A DNA stretch of 64,000 nucleotides from Myxococcota bacterium (GTDB taxonomy: Bacteria; Myxococcota_A; UBA9160; SMWR01): NCBI GenBank assembly GCA_022447545.1, contig JAKVBI010000011.1, forward strand, positions 1 to 64,000, read 5' to 3'. Numbering within the stretch: position 1 is the first letter of the stretch; each line of letters opens with the position of its first letter. Both the position numbers and the translations under genes were made by a program. Under the pieces are notes generated by a model. It was not told the origin of the DNA and did no database searches. It saw nothing but the letters and a program-made list of their open reading frames with translations. This document shows positions 44,380-52,463 of the stretch, piece after piece.

Positions 44380-45109
44380 GTTGACTTTCGTGGGGACCGG
44401 TGACGCGTTCGGGGCCGGTGGACGGCGCCAATCGGCGATCTTGCTGAGGGGCACGCGAGGCACTTGCCTGCTCGACTGCGGAATGACCACGGCGACGGGT
44501 CTGCGCGAACTCGGCATCTCGCGCAACGAAATCGACACCATCCTCATCTCCCATTTCCACGGCGACCATTACGGCGGAATCCCGACGCTGTTGCTCGCGG
44601 CCCAATACGCGGACCATCGCTCCGAGCCCTTGAGGATCGCAGGGCCCGTGGGTGTAGAAACGCGTGTGCGCGACCTCGCCCGCGCCCTGGGGTACGGACT
44701 GGATGACCACGAATGGAACTTTCCCATTCAGTTCCACGAATACCGCACCGGAGACGAGCAGGAGATCGGCGAGTGGTCGGTTCGGAGTTTCGAAACGCAC
44801 CACCCCGCCCACACGTGCCCCCATGGTCTTTGCGTCCACGACGGGGATCTACGACTGACCTACTCCGGTGACACGGGCTGGTTCGACGGACTGCCGGCGG
44901 AAGTGGGCGAGTCGGACGTATTCGTCACCGAGTGCACGTACCTCGACCGGGGCTTCCCCCTGCATCTGAGCTACGAGGAGATCCAGGAGCATCGCGACAC
45001 GTTCCACTGTGGTCGCATCATCCTCACCCACCTCGGCCACGACATGCAGTCCATGCGAGATCGGTGTGAATTGCAGACCGCCGACGACGGATTGACGCTC
45101 GGTCTCTGA
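44363..45109 (+). CDS. MBL-fold metallo-hydrolase
   Basis: About 248 residues of the metallo-beta-lactamase fold. Visible are TFVGTGDAFGAGGRRQSAILL, the dinuclear metal motif SHFHGDHYGG, a second His in FETHHPAHTCPHG, the Asp bridge LTYSGDTGW and the last His in ILTHLGHDM. The subgroup is closest in pattern to RNase Z/PhnP-like hydrolases and phosphodiesterases. It overlaps murU by 17 bases, so it belongs to the amgK-murU transcript. Its substrate is unknown; because the classical MurNAc-6-phosphate phosphatase MupP is missing here, a role in MurNAc salvage is a testable idea only. Confidence 0.85.
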   Translation: MPRVTELTFVGTGDAFGAGGRRQSAILLRGTRGTCLLDCGMTTATGLRELGISRNEIDTILISHFHGDHYGGIPTLLLAAQYADHRSEPLRIAGPVGVETRVRDLARALGYGLDDHEWNFPIQFHEYRTGDEQEIGEWSVRSFETHHPAHTCPHGLCVHDGDLRLTYSGDTGWFDGLPAEVGESDVFVTECTYLDRGFPLHLSYEEIQEHRDTFHCGRIILTHLGHDMQSMRDRCELQTADDGLTLGL

Positions 45110-45117
45110 ATCCGCCC

Positions 45118-46329
45118 TCAGCCCTGCCGCGGGACCCCGCCAGACCGGCCGGGCGTGATGCTTCCGAGCACCGCCGCACGCTCGGCTCCCGTGCACTGGG
45201 GGAGATGATTGGGTACGCCCAGAAGGGTATTGCGACCCATGAGCGCAAACGCCATGGCCTCGGCGGCAGCCGAGGGCACCCCAGCCGCTTCGAGCGGCTC
45301 CACCCCCACTCCCGGCAAGGCCCTGCGCAGCCCGTCCATGACGGTGGGGTTGCGGGCCCCGCCACCCCCCACCAGGACACGGTCCGGCCCCGCGCCCAAC
45401 CATCGCTCGAAGGCATCCGCCACGCCGCGAACCGTAAACGCCACCAGCGTGGCCACGAGGTCGTCGAGCTCCATGCTTCCGCCGTCACAGGCGCGCACCA
45501 ACTCCTGAGCCTGTGCCCTTCCGTAGCGCTCGCGCCCCGTCGACTTCGGGGGTGGACGCTGCAGATAGGGGTCGTCCAGCAGGCGAACCAACAGGGCCTC
45601 GTTCGGGCGGCCGCGCGCAGCTCGTTGGCCATCCCGGTCCATGCTTTCTCGCCCTCGTGACGCAATTGTGACCACCGAGTCCAGAAGCGCATTGGCGGGA
45701 CCAATGTCGAACGCCAACACCTGGTCGTCGCAGCATCCCGCGGGTAACCAAGTCACGTTGGCGATTCCGCCTAGATTCAACACTGCGCGCGATTCCTGGG
45801 CATCACACAATGCGACCCAGTGAAAGAAAGGAGCCAATGGGGCCCCCTCGCCCCCTGCGGCCAGATCCCGGGGACGAAAGTCCGCCACTGTCAGCAGGCC
45901 CGTGCGCTCGGCGATGACGGCGGGGCTCCCGATCTGAAGACTCGCCCCATGTTGGGGATGATGGGCGACAGTCTGACCATGGGAGGACACGGCATCGATG
46001 CTCCCAGGGTCGACCCCCGTCTCTGCGATCACCGCGAGGGCGGCTTCGGCAAAGCACCGCCCCAGCAGGACATCGAGGGCCGCCAGTTCCTCCAGGGCCC
46101 GGTCACCGGCAACCGCACCATCGACCAGATCGAACAAGCGGGACCGCAGGTCCGGATCGAGGGGCCGTTCCAAAAAACCGAGGAGCGAAAACTCTGATGC
46201 ATCCGCATCGTCGGGCCACTCAACCAGCGCCGCATCCACCCCATCGGCGGAAGTTCCAGACATCAACCCGATCACTCTCACCCCACGAAGAGTAGGCGAG
46301 CCGGGGGACGAAGGCGGCCCCGACCTCAT
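45118..46329 (-). CDS. anmK: Anhydro-N-acetylmuramic acid kinase
   Basis: About 403 residues. AnmK cleaves the 1,6-anhydro ring of anhydro-MurNAc and phosphorylates it to MurNAc-6-phosphate in the cytoplasm. Blocks seen are IGLMSGTSADGVDAALVEW, SHGQTVAHHPQHGASLQIG, VADFRPRDLAAGGEGAPLAPF, LNLGGIANVTWLP, FDIGPANALLDS and GGGGARNPTVMDGL. ATG at 46329 is taken as start; GTG just before VRVIGLMSG is an alternative. It is convergent with the amgK-murU-MBL operon with an eight-base gap. Confidence 0.95.
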   Translation of the reverse strand: MRSGPPSSPGSPTLRGVRVIGLMSGTSADGVDAALVEWPDDADASEFSLLGFLERPLDPDLRSRLFDLVDGAVAGDRALEELAALDVLLGRCFAEAALAVIAETGVDPGSIDAVSSHGQTVAHHPQHGASLQIGSPAVIAERTGLLTVADFRPRDLAAGGEGAPLAPFFHWVALCDAQESRAVLNLGGIANVTWLPAGCCDDQVLAFDIGPANALLDSVVTIASRGRESMDRDGQRAARGRPNEALLVRLLDDPYLQRPPPKSTGRERYGRAQAQELVRACDGGSMELDDLVATLVAFTVRGVADAFERWLGAGPDRVLVGGGGARNPTVMDGLRRALPGVGVEPLEAAGVPSAAAEAMAFALMGRNTLLGVPNHLPQCTGAERAAVLGSITPGRSGGVPRQG

Positions 46330-46485
46330 CGTTGACAGACCCTGGCTCGCCCTCGATACTCCCGCCGACGCAGGCACTGGGGTGGGGCAAAAACCTCTCA
46401 GGGCCGGCATCGAGCCTCCCCCACTCAGAGCTGCAGCGGCACGATCTCAGGCCACGATTTGCAGCGTCCCGGAGACCCATCGACC

Positions 46486-46731
46486 ATGAACGATTCCTCC
46501 CGCACCCAGGGCGGTCTGATCTGCGTCGGCGTCGCGATCCTGGCAGCCGCATTTCTGCTGGGGCTGCTTCAGAACAGCTACTGGGCCCTGGCGATCCCCG
46601 TGGCCATTCTGGTCTTTTTCGTACTCGGCCTGGCCTTCTGGGTGGGTTACACGATCGCGACGATCCGGGTGGAGCCCTTCGAGCCCGAAGAGGCCCCAGA
46701 ACCCGACCGTCCGAACGACTCGGCGGTCTGA
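46486..46731 (+). CDS. Small two-helix membrane protein
   Basis: An 81-residue protein with two hydrophobic segments (GLICVGVAILAAAFLLGLL and ALAIPVAILVFFVLGLAFWVGY) and an acidic Pro-rich C-terminal tail (FEPEEAPEPDRPND). ATG at 46486 follows GGAG. It precedes the first GT4 gene by seven bases and probably starts its transcript. I do not recognise a family; it may anchor or partner the cytoplasmic glycosyltransferases. Confidence 0.55.
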   Translation: MNDSSRTQGGLICVGVAILAAAFLLGLLQNSYWALAIPVAILVFFVLGLAFWVGYTIATIRVEPFEPEEAPEPDRPNDSAV

Positions 46732-46738
46732 GCCTCTC

Positions 46739-47998
46739 ATGCGCATCGCCCTTCTCACCTACCGAGGCAACATGTTCTGCGGCGGCCAGGGCATCTACGC
46801 CGCGTACCTCGCACGCGAATGGAAGAAGGCCGGTCACGATGTCCACGTGATCGCCGGCCCTCCCCTGCCCGAGATCGAGCCCGACATTCCGCTCCACGTG
46901 ATCCCCAACGCCAACGTGTTCGGCGTAGAGCACCCGGAATGGGCTCAGCGCGAGAACCCCCTGGAGTTGCTGAACCCTCTGACCCTCTGGGAACTCGGCG
47001 TGTCGCGCTTCGGCGTATTTCCCGAGATGCAGAGCTTCGGCCTTCGTTTGATGTTGCGCTGGCGAAGGCTCCAGGAACAACACCATTTCGACGTCGTGTT
47101 CGACAACCAATGCCTCTCGTGGGGACTCCTCGGGATTCGCGCCATGGGCGTGCCCGTGGTGTCCGTCATCCACCACCCTCTCCACATCGACCGCGAAGCC
47201 GACTTCTCTGTCGACCCGTCCTTGAAGAAGAAGATCCGACGAACCCTCTACTTCCCCCTCTTCATGCAACAGCAGGTGGCTCCGCGTCTCGACCGAATCG
47301 TCACCGTCAGCGAGGCCTCCCGTCGGGAGATTGAGCGCTACTTCGGCATTCCGGAGAAGGACATTCCCGTGGTCTACAACGGAACAGACACGGATTTGTT
47401 TCGTCCCATCGACGGCATGAAAAAGGAAGCCGATCTGCTCTTCATCGGGCGAACCGAAGATCGCAAAAAGGGCGTGGGGACCCTCCTTGAATCGCTTCGC
47501 TACCTCCCTGAAAACGTCAAGCTCAAGATCGTGGACGGCCGGATTCCCGACGATGGACTCGTGATGCGCATGATCGCCAAACACGGGATCCGAGACCGAG
47601 TGATCCTCCACCGCAAGATGCTGACGCTGCCCGAATTGATCGCTCAGTATTCCACGGCGCGAGTTGCCGTAGTCCCCTCGTTCTTCGAGGGATTCGGCTT
47701 CCCCGCCAGTGAAGCCATGGCCTGTGGACTGCCGGTGGTGGCCAACGCTGCTGGAGCGCTGCCAGAAGTGGTGGGCAGCGACGGTTCAGCGGGGCGACTG
47801 GTTCCGCCACGTGACGCCCAAGCCATGGCCCGCGCCATTGGCGAAATCCTGGCAGAGCCCGAGGGTGCGGCGGCCATGGGCCAAGCCGCCCGCCAGAGGG
47901 TCGAAAAGCTCTTCCAGTGGAGCGAAGCTGCCGCCGGTTTGGTCCAGGTCTTCGAGGAGACCCTGCATGCTACTCACCGTCGATCTCGAGCGGCTTGA
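46739..47998 (+). CDS. Family 4 glycosyltransferase
   Basis: A 419-residue GT-B enzyme. The N-terminal domain has LLTYRGNMFCGGQGIYAAYLAREWKKAGHDVHV, with the Gly-rich acceptor/donor loop. The C-terminal nucleotide-sugar domain has FIGRTEDRKKGVGTLLESLRYLP and the E-x7-E motif in PSFFEGFGFPASEAMACGLP. It transfers a sugar from an activated donor with retention. It is clearly paralogous to the GT4 gene at 48677, sharing the TYRGNM-CGGQGIY start and the SVIHHPL-D/V-DR block. The two flank a methyltransferase gene that overlaps this one by 32 bases. Confidence 0.92.
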   Translation: MRIALLTYRGNMFCGGQGIYAAYLAREWKKAGHDVHVIAGPPLPEIEPDIPLHVIPNANVFGVEHPEWAQRENPLELLNPLTLWELGVSRFGVFPEMQSFGLRLMLRWRRLQEQHHFDVVFDNQCLSWGLLGIRAMGVPVVSVIHHPLHIDREADFSVDPSLKKKIRRTLYFPLFMQQQVAPRLDRIVTVSEASRREIERYFGIPEKDIPVVYNGTDTDLFRPIDGMKKEADLLFIGRTEDRKKGVGTLLESLRYLPENVKLKIVDGRIPDDGLVMRMIAKHGIRDRVILHRKMLTLPELIAQYSTARVAVVPSFFEGFGFPASEAMACGLPVVANAAGALPEVVGSDGSAGRLVPPRDAQAMARAIGEILAEPEGAAAMGQAARQRVEKLFQWSEAAAGLVQVFEETLHATHRRSRAA

Positions 47999-48680
47999 CG
48001 TCCGATCCGGAGACCGGGTTCTGGATGCCGGGGCTGGCGAGGGACGCCACTGTTTTGGGGCCCTGGCACGTGGAGCGAAGGTCTTTGGTGTGGACCTCGA
48101 CCGAAACGCGCTGAAGCACGACCTGCCGCGTCTGCGCCGAAGCGCCCGAGAACAGGGCAGTATCGGCGAGATGATCCACGGGAACACCTTCCACCTGCCT
48201 TTCGCCGACGGCACCTTCGATCGGGTGATCTGCTCGGAAGTCATGGAACACGTTCACGACTACCGGGCTGCCGCAAGGGAGTTGGCGCGGGTCACGCGCC
48301 CTGGCGGCACTCTTGCGGTGACGATCCCCACCTTGACCAGCGAGCACCTCTACCTGCGGGTGGGAGACGACTACTTCGAATCCCCCGGCGGACATATCCG
48401 CATCTTTCATCCACGTGATCTAGCCCAGGGTCTCGCAGCCGCTGGCCTCGCCACAGTCGGTGTGGGCTTCGCTCATGCACTACACACGCCTTATTGGGTA
48501 TTGCGCTCTCTGGCGGGACTTCCCCGTGCCGATTCGAGCCACCTCGTAAAGGCGTATCACCACTTCCTGATTCAGGCGACGGGATCCAAACTGCTGACCG
48601 CCGTCGAGCGGGTACTGAATTTCTTCTGCCCGAAGAGCTTGATCCTTTACGCGGAGAAGCGCGCCCCGAGCTCCGCATGA
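47967..48680 (+). CDS. Class I SAM-dependent methyltransferase
   Basis: About 237 residues. Motif I is DRVLDAGAGEGRHCFGALARGA, followed by VFGVDLDRNALKHDL, the acidic motif LPFADGTFDRVICSEVMEHV and VTRPGGTLAVTIPT. It belongs to the Methyltransf_11/UbiE-like group. ATG at 47967 lies inside the end of the upstream GT4 gene and follows GAGGAG. Its stop overlaps the start of the second GT4 gene (ATGA), so the three genes are translationally coupled. It probably methylates the glycan or lipid built by the GT4 enzymes. Confidence 0.88.
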   Translation: MLLTVDLERLDVRSGDRVLDAGAGEGRHCFGALARGAKVFGVDLDRNALKHDLPRLRRSAREQGSIGEMIHGNTFHLPFADGTFDRVICSEVMEHVHDYRAAARELARVTRPGGTLAVTIPTLTSEHLYLRVGDDYFESPGGHIRIFHPRDLAQGLAAAGLATVGVGFAHALHTPYWVLRSLAGLPRADSSHLVKAYHHFLIQATGSKLLTAVERVLNFFCPKSLILYAEKRAPSSA

Positions 48681-50017
48681 CCCACCGCCCGTTGCGCATC
48701 TGCTTCGTCGCGTACCGCGGAAACATGCGTTGCGGCGGACAGGGCATCTACCTCTGGTTCCTCGCGCGAGAGTTGACCCGCATGGGACACGAAGTCGATG
48801 TCTTCGTGGGACCGCCCTACCCGGACCCCATGCCCTTCGCGCGCTCCCTGGAGCAGCTGCCGAACGAACAGTTCTGGGGGCGCTGGTTCCAACGCCAGCC
48901 AGGCGCGATGCTCCCGAGCCCCAACCCCCTGCGAATCTTCGAGCCGTTGAACTTCTACGAATTCGCGGCCAGCTATCTGGGATTCCTTCCGGAACCCCTG
49001 GCGTTCAGCGTACGCGCTCTCGGAGCTCTGACACGGCAACTGCGGTGCGGACAGCGCTACGACCTGATCCACGACGTGCAATGCCTGGGCTGGGGGATCC
49101 TCGCGCTCCGAGCACTCGGATTGCCGGTGGTTTCGACCATCCATCACCCACTCACAGTGGACCGCAGAGCCTCCTTCGTCCGCGATGAGAGCCTCCGCGA
49201 GGCATTCGGAACCATGGCCTTCTACCCCATCGGCATGCAGGCCACCGTCGCTCGACGCATAGACCGGGTCTTCACTTCGTCGAGCGTGAGCGCCCGGCAG
49301 ATCGAAGCCGATTTCGGGGTACGCCCCGAACGCATCGCCATGGTCGCCAACGGCGTGGACACGGACCTGTACCGCCCCGACGCCACCGTGACGCGAGACG
49401 AGCGGGAAATCCTATGCGTCGGACGCATGTCAGACCCCAACAAGGGCATCCGGACACTCGTCGAGACCCTCCCGCACCTTCCCGAGGACGTCCGGATCAC
49501 CCTGGTGGACGACGACGTGCCCGACAACGGTGCTCGAAAACGAGCCCGTGAACTCGGCTGTGAGGAGCGCCTGCACATCGTCGGCCGGGTCCCCACCGAT
49601 GAACTCGTCCACCTCTACCGACGCGCCTCCCTGGTCGCTGTCCCCTCCCGCTACGAGGGTTTCGGGCTGCCGGCCGCCGAAGCCATGGCCTGCGGCACCC
49701 CCGTGGTTTCGACACGAGCGGGCGCGCTCCCCGAGGTGGTGGGACGAGACGGAATCCTCGTACCGAGAGACGATGCAGAGGCTCTGGCCCAAGGGATCCG
49801 GCAACTGCTGGAGCGACCTGAGCACCGGCGCGAATTGGGCAGGCGCGGGCGCGAGCGAATCGAAGGGCGCTATTCGTGGCGACGAATCGCTGAGGCGACG
49901 GCCGAGGTCTACGCGGCCGTATTGGATGAGCGCAGGGGACGCCCTGCGAGGACGACGACATCCGCCAGTGCGGGCACTCTTCGCGCCAACCAGTCCAGGC
50001 CCTCCAGCGTCGCCTGA
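48677..50017 (+). CDS. Family 4 glycosyltransferase (paralogue)
   Basis: About 446 residues. It starts LRICFVAYRGNMRCGGQGIYLWFLARELTRMGHEV; the C-terminal donor domain has VGRMSDPNKGIRTLVETLPHLP and the E-x7-E motif in PSRYEGFGLPAAEAMACGTP. It is a diverged copy of the GT4 gene at 46739. The last about 30 residues are low-complexity Ser/Thr/Arg and overlap the end of the convergent methyltransferase gene by 109 bases. The start ATG overlaps the preceding methyltransferase stop. Confidence 0.92.
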   Translation: MTHRPLRICFVAYRGNMRCGGQGIYLWFLARELTRMGHEVDVFVGPPYPDPMPFARSLEQLPNEQFWGRWFQRQPGAMLPSPNPLRIFEPLNFYEFAASYLGFLPEPLAFSVRALGALTRQLRCGQRYDLIHDVQCLGWGILALRALGLPVVSTIHHPLTVDRRASFVRDESLREAFGTMAFYPIGMQATVARRIDRVFTSSSVSARQIEADFGVRPERIAMVANGVDTDLYRPDATVTRDEREILCVGRMSDPNKGIRTLVETLPHLPEDVRITLVDDDVPDNGARKRARELGCEERLHIVGRVPTDELVHLYRRASLVAVPSRYEGFGLPAAEAMACGTPVVSTRAGALPEVVGRDGILVPRDDAEALAQGIRQLLERPEHRRELGRRGRERIEGRYSWRRIAEATAEVYAAVLDERRGRPARTTTSASAGTLRANQSRPSSVA

Positions 50018-50703
50018 ACGCCGCGACGGGGCATCGATTCCAGCACATGTGCCCAATGGGGCATCCCCCAGGCCATAGAGACGCCCTCCACGCAGTGCAG
50101 ATCCAGAGACACGCTGGCCTGCTCTCGCATCAACCCGACCTCGTAACGGGTGAAATGGTCGTGGGGCACGTCGTGCCCTCGGCGACCGAGAGGTACCGGG
50201 CGTCGCATCCCCGTCTCGCGAAATCGATCCACCAGCCGACTGACGCGGCAACTCAGCGAGTCGAAGTTGGCGATGGCCAGAACGACGACCCCCGAAGTGC
50301 GCGTGACCCGGGCCATTTCCGCGATCGCCGCCGTGGGATGATCGAAATGATCCAGTGCCCCCTTGCAGAAGACGGCGTCGAAGCTCCCCGTCGCGAAGGG
50401 CAGACGGTCCGACCAGCCCCGGACCCAGACGGGATGGGGCCCTGAGCGTTGGGACAGGCTCCATTTGGCCAGCTCGGACATCCGGGAGGAGGGTTCGGCG
50501 GCCACAGAGAACATCCCTGCCTCAGCCAGTGCGGCGGCATCCTGGCCAACCCCCGCTGCAACGTCCAGGACCCGCCTGCCGGGCTCTGGCCCCACGGCCG
50601 CCAGCGTCCGGTGGGTCATCCTCTCGAATAGGAATTCACTATCCGCTGAGGCCCCGGTGGGGATCACGTCCCTCATGTCGCGATCGAGATCGAGAACGCG
50701 CAT
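49909..50703 (-). CDS. Class I SAM-dependent methyltransferase
   Basis: 264 residues. Motif I is RRVLDVAAGVGQDAAALAEAG, then EPSSRMSELAKW, LPFATGSFDAVFCKGALDHFDHP and VTRTSGVVVLAIANFDS. A conserved HDVPHDHFTRYEV block follows the fold. It is a SAM methyltransferase of the Methyltransf_11/25 type, with no clear substrate signature. It is convergent with, and overlaps, the second GT4 gene, so both proteins cannot be freely extended at their C-termini. It probably belongs functionally to the same glycan or lipid cluster. Confidence 0.86.
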   Translation of the reverse strand: MRVLDLDRDMRDVIPTGASADSEFLFERMTHRTLAAVGPEPGRRVLDVAAGVGQDAAALAEAGMFSVAAEPSSRMSELAKWSLSQRSGPHPVWVRGWSDRLPFATGSFDAVFCKGALDHFDHPTAAIAEMARVTRTSGVVVLAIANFDSLSCRVSRLVDRFRETGMRRPVPLGRRGHDVPHDHFTRYEVGLMREQASVSLDLHCVEGVSMAWGMPHWAHVLESMPRRGVQATLEGLDWLARRVPALADVVVLAGRPLRSSNTAA

Positions 50704-50817
50704 CGCGCGCTAGCTTAACAGGGCTCAGGGGGATCCATGGCCCCAGCCCGATCCTCGGTTCCCTTGGATTCCGATGGCAGAAGGCCCCGCTCTCCAGCCG
50801 GCTTTCCTCTCGCTATC

Positions 50818-52029
50818 ATGACAGGACCGATGGTGGATACGAATCCGCCCCCCCGCGCCAGAATTTGGTCTTTTCGCGTCTTCTACGTCGCAATCGTCTC
50901 GTTCGTGCTGCTGACGACGGGGACGATTATCGGCGCTGAAGCTGCACTGGAGCGCTATTTCCGGTCTGCCCTCCGATCGGCGATCCAAGTAGACCTGAAC
51001 GAGGGCTCCGTGGCCCAGCAGATCCAGGACCGCGTAGCCCGCGTGGTCCAGGACTCGGCCTGGGTCCGGGTCGGCGGAGTTCGGGTGGATGCCATCGTCG
51101 TAGGAGCCGACAACAGCTCTCTGTACGCATTCGGCCGCACCAACCTGCCCCCACCCTTCACCGACCCGTTTCTCGAGGCCGAACGCCTCTTGCCCGCAAC
51201 CGCTGACGTTTTCGTCTCCGTTCCACTGGGCGCGTTGTTGCCCGGGGGGATCATCCTCGCTTACAGCACCATGTTGTTGATCGGCATGTTCGTCTACACG
51301 CGGCAGGTCGCGCGCCATCAGCAGAACATGGTCGAGACCGCCGTCACGGCCCGCAACGAATCGGCCCAAAGAGCAGCCGCCATCGAAACGGAACTGACCC
51401 GTGTCCGAAGCCATCTGGCCGAGGTCGAGCCGAGCGAGCGCGCCCAGGCTCAGGAGATTCGGGATCTTGAACAGGAGCGTCAGACCCTGGAGCAAAAGCT
51501 CCGACAGCTCGCCGAGCGCGAGGCCGATCTTCGCGCATCTGCACAGCGCAGCACCGAACTCGATGAGGAGCGCCAGGCGCTCGAAGATCTCCTCGAAGAG
51601 GCAACCGATGATCTCGAGCAGAAGGAATCGGAAATCGTATCGCTCCAGGATCGTCTGAAACGGGCCTCCCGCCCCAAGAGTGCCGGTGGCAAGCAACGCG
51701 CCGCCGACGCGCTGGCTCGCCGACTGAAGACGCTCTACAAGAATGTCAGCGTGGAGGATCGGGCCATTCAGGACCTGCTGGCCCTGGGCGATGAATCGAT
51801 GCGACTGCGAGCTGAGGAGAGCATCAAGCGCCTCGATGAATCACCGGACACGAGCGCTGTGCGTCGGAAGGTGGGCGGACTCCCTCCCCATCTCAACATC
51901 CTGGAGCTGGGTTTTGCGGGAAAGGGACGCATCTATTACTCGCGAGACGGCCAGCGTTATCGGGTGCTGGTGATCGGAGCAAAGAACACGCAGAATTCGG
52001 ACCTCGACTACCTCAGCCGACTCTCCTGA
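50818..52029 (+). CDS. Membrane coiled-coil protein with RelE/ParE-like C-terminal segment
   Basis: About 403 residues. Two membrane helices lie near residues 20-42 (FYVAIVSFVLLTTGTIIGAE) and 143-163 (ILAYSTMLLIGMFVYTR) around a periplasmic domain. A long cytoplasmic coiled coil follows (about 170-295, Glu/Arg/Gln-rich heptads). The last about 90 residues contain NILELGFAGKGRIYYSRDGQ and VLVIGAKNTQNSDLDYLSRL. That order of strands, with a RIYY strand, an ...IGAKNTQ... strand and a DLDYL helix, resembles RelE/ParE toxins. No antitoxin gene is adjacent. Either ATG 50818 or 50830 may be the start. Its end overlaps the convergent response-regulator gene by 22 bases. Confidence 0.6.
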   Translation: MTGPMVDTNPPPRARIWSFRVFYVAIVSFVLLTTGTIIGAEAALERYFRSALRSAIQVDLNEGSVAQQIQDRVARVVQDSAWVRVGGVRVDAIVVGADNSSLYAFGRTNLPPPFTDPFLEAERLLPATADVFVSVPLGALLPGGIILAYSTMLLIGMFVYTRQVARHQQNMVETAVTARNESAQRAAAIETELTRVRSHLAEVEPSERAQAQEIRDLEQERQTLEQKLRQLAEREADLRASAQRSTELDEERQALEDLLEEATDDLEQKESEIVSLQDRLKRASRPKSAGGKQRAADALARRLKTLYKNVSVEDRAIQDLLALGDESMRLRAEESIKRLDESPDTSAVRRKVGGLPPHLNILELGFAGKGRIYYSRDGQRYRVLVIGAKNTQNSDLDYLSRLS

Positions 52030-52463
52030 GAACTGGACGAAGACCCGGCCGAACTCCACTCCGTTGGGGTCTCCACTGGCTCCATGCCGAGCGCTCGCCT
52101 CAGGGTCGCCTTGAGTCGCGCATCGTCCCACGGTTTTGTGATCAACGCGCACGCACCCACTCTGCGGAGTTCTTCCATCGGGATCTCTTCAGTCCAACCG
52201 GTGATGAGCAGACGGGGCACATCCGGCTGCAAGCGCGCCACCTCCTCCAGGAATTGAATCCCACTCATGCCGGGCATCTTGTGATCGGACACCACAAGGT
52301 CGAAGCTGCGGGACGAGAGCAGGACCAGAGCCTCTTGGACGCTCTCAGAAGTGAACAACTGATAGCCTTCGCGACGTAGGCTCCGCTGCAGCGCCGACAG
52401 GATTCTGGGCTCGTCGTCGACCACCAGAATCGCGGGGCCCGACCGGGGCAACTCAATCGTCAT
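52008..52463 (-). CDS. Single-domain response regulator
   Basis: About 151 residues. A receiver domain (ILVVDDEPRILSALQRSLRREGY; phospho-accepting Asp in VVSDHKMPGMSG; Thr in LLITGWTEE; Lys in LITKPWDD) is followed by a Ser/Glu-rich tail with no output domain. The TKPWDD pattern is that of RpfG-type receivers. ATG 52463 overlaps the end of the upstream histidine kinase gene, so the two form one two-component operon. It probably acts by protein contact. Confidence 0.9.
   Translation of the reverse strand: MTIELPRSGPAILVVDDEPRILSALQRSLRREGYQLFTSESVQEALVLLSSRSFDLVVSDHKMPGMSGIQFLEEVARLQPDVPRLLITGWTEEIPMEELRRVGACALITKPWDDARLKATLRRALGMEPVETPTEWSSAGSSSSSQESRLR

Noticed and set aside
46220-47611. 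Open frame of 463 codons on the minus strand, antisense to the first GT4 gene
   Set aside because: The GT4 frame has all family motifs; the antisense product has none.
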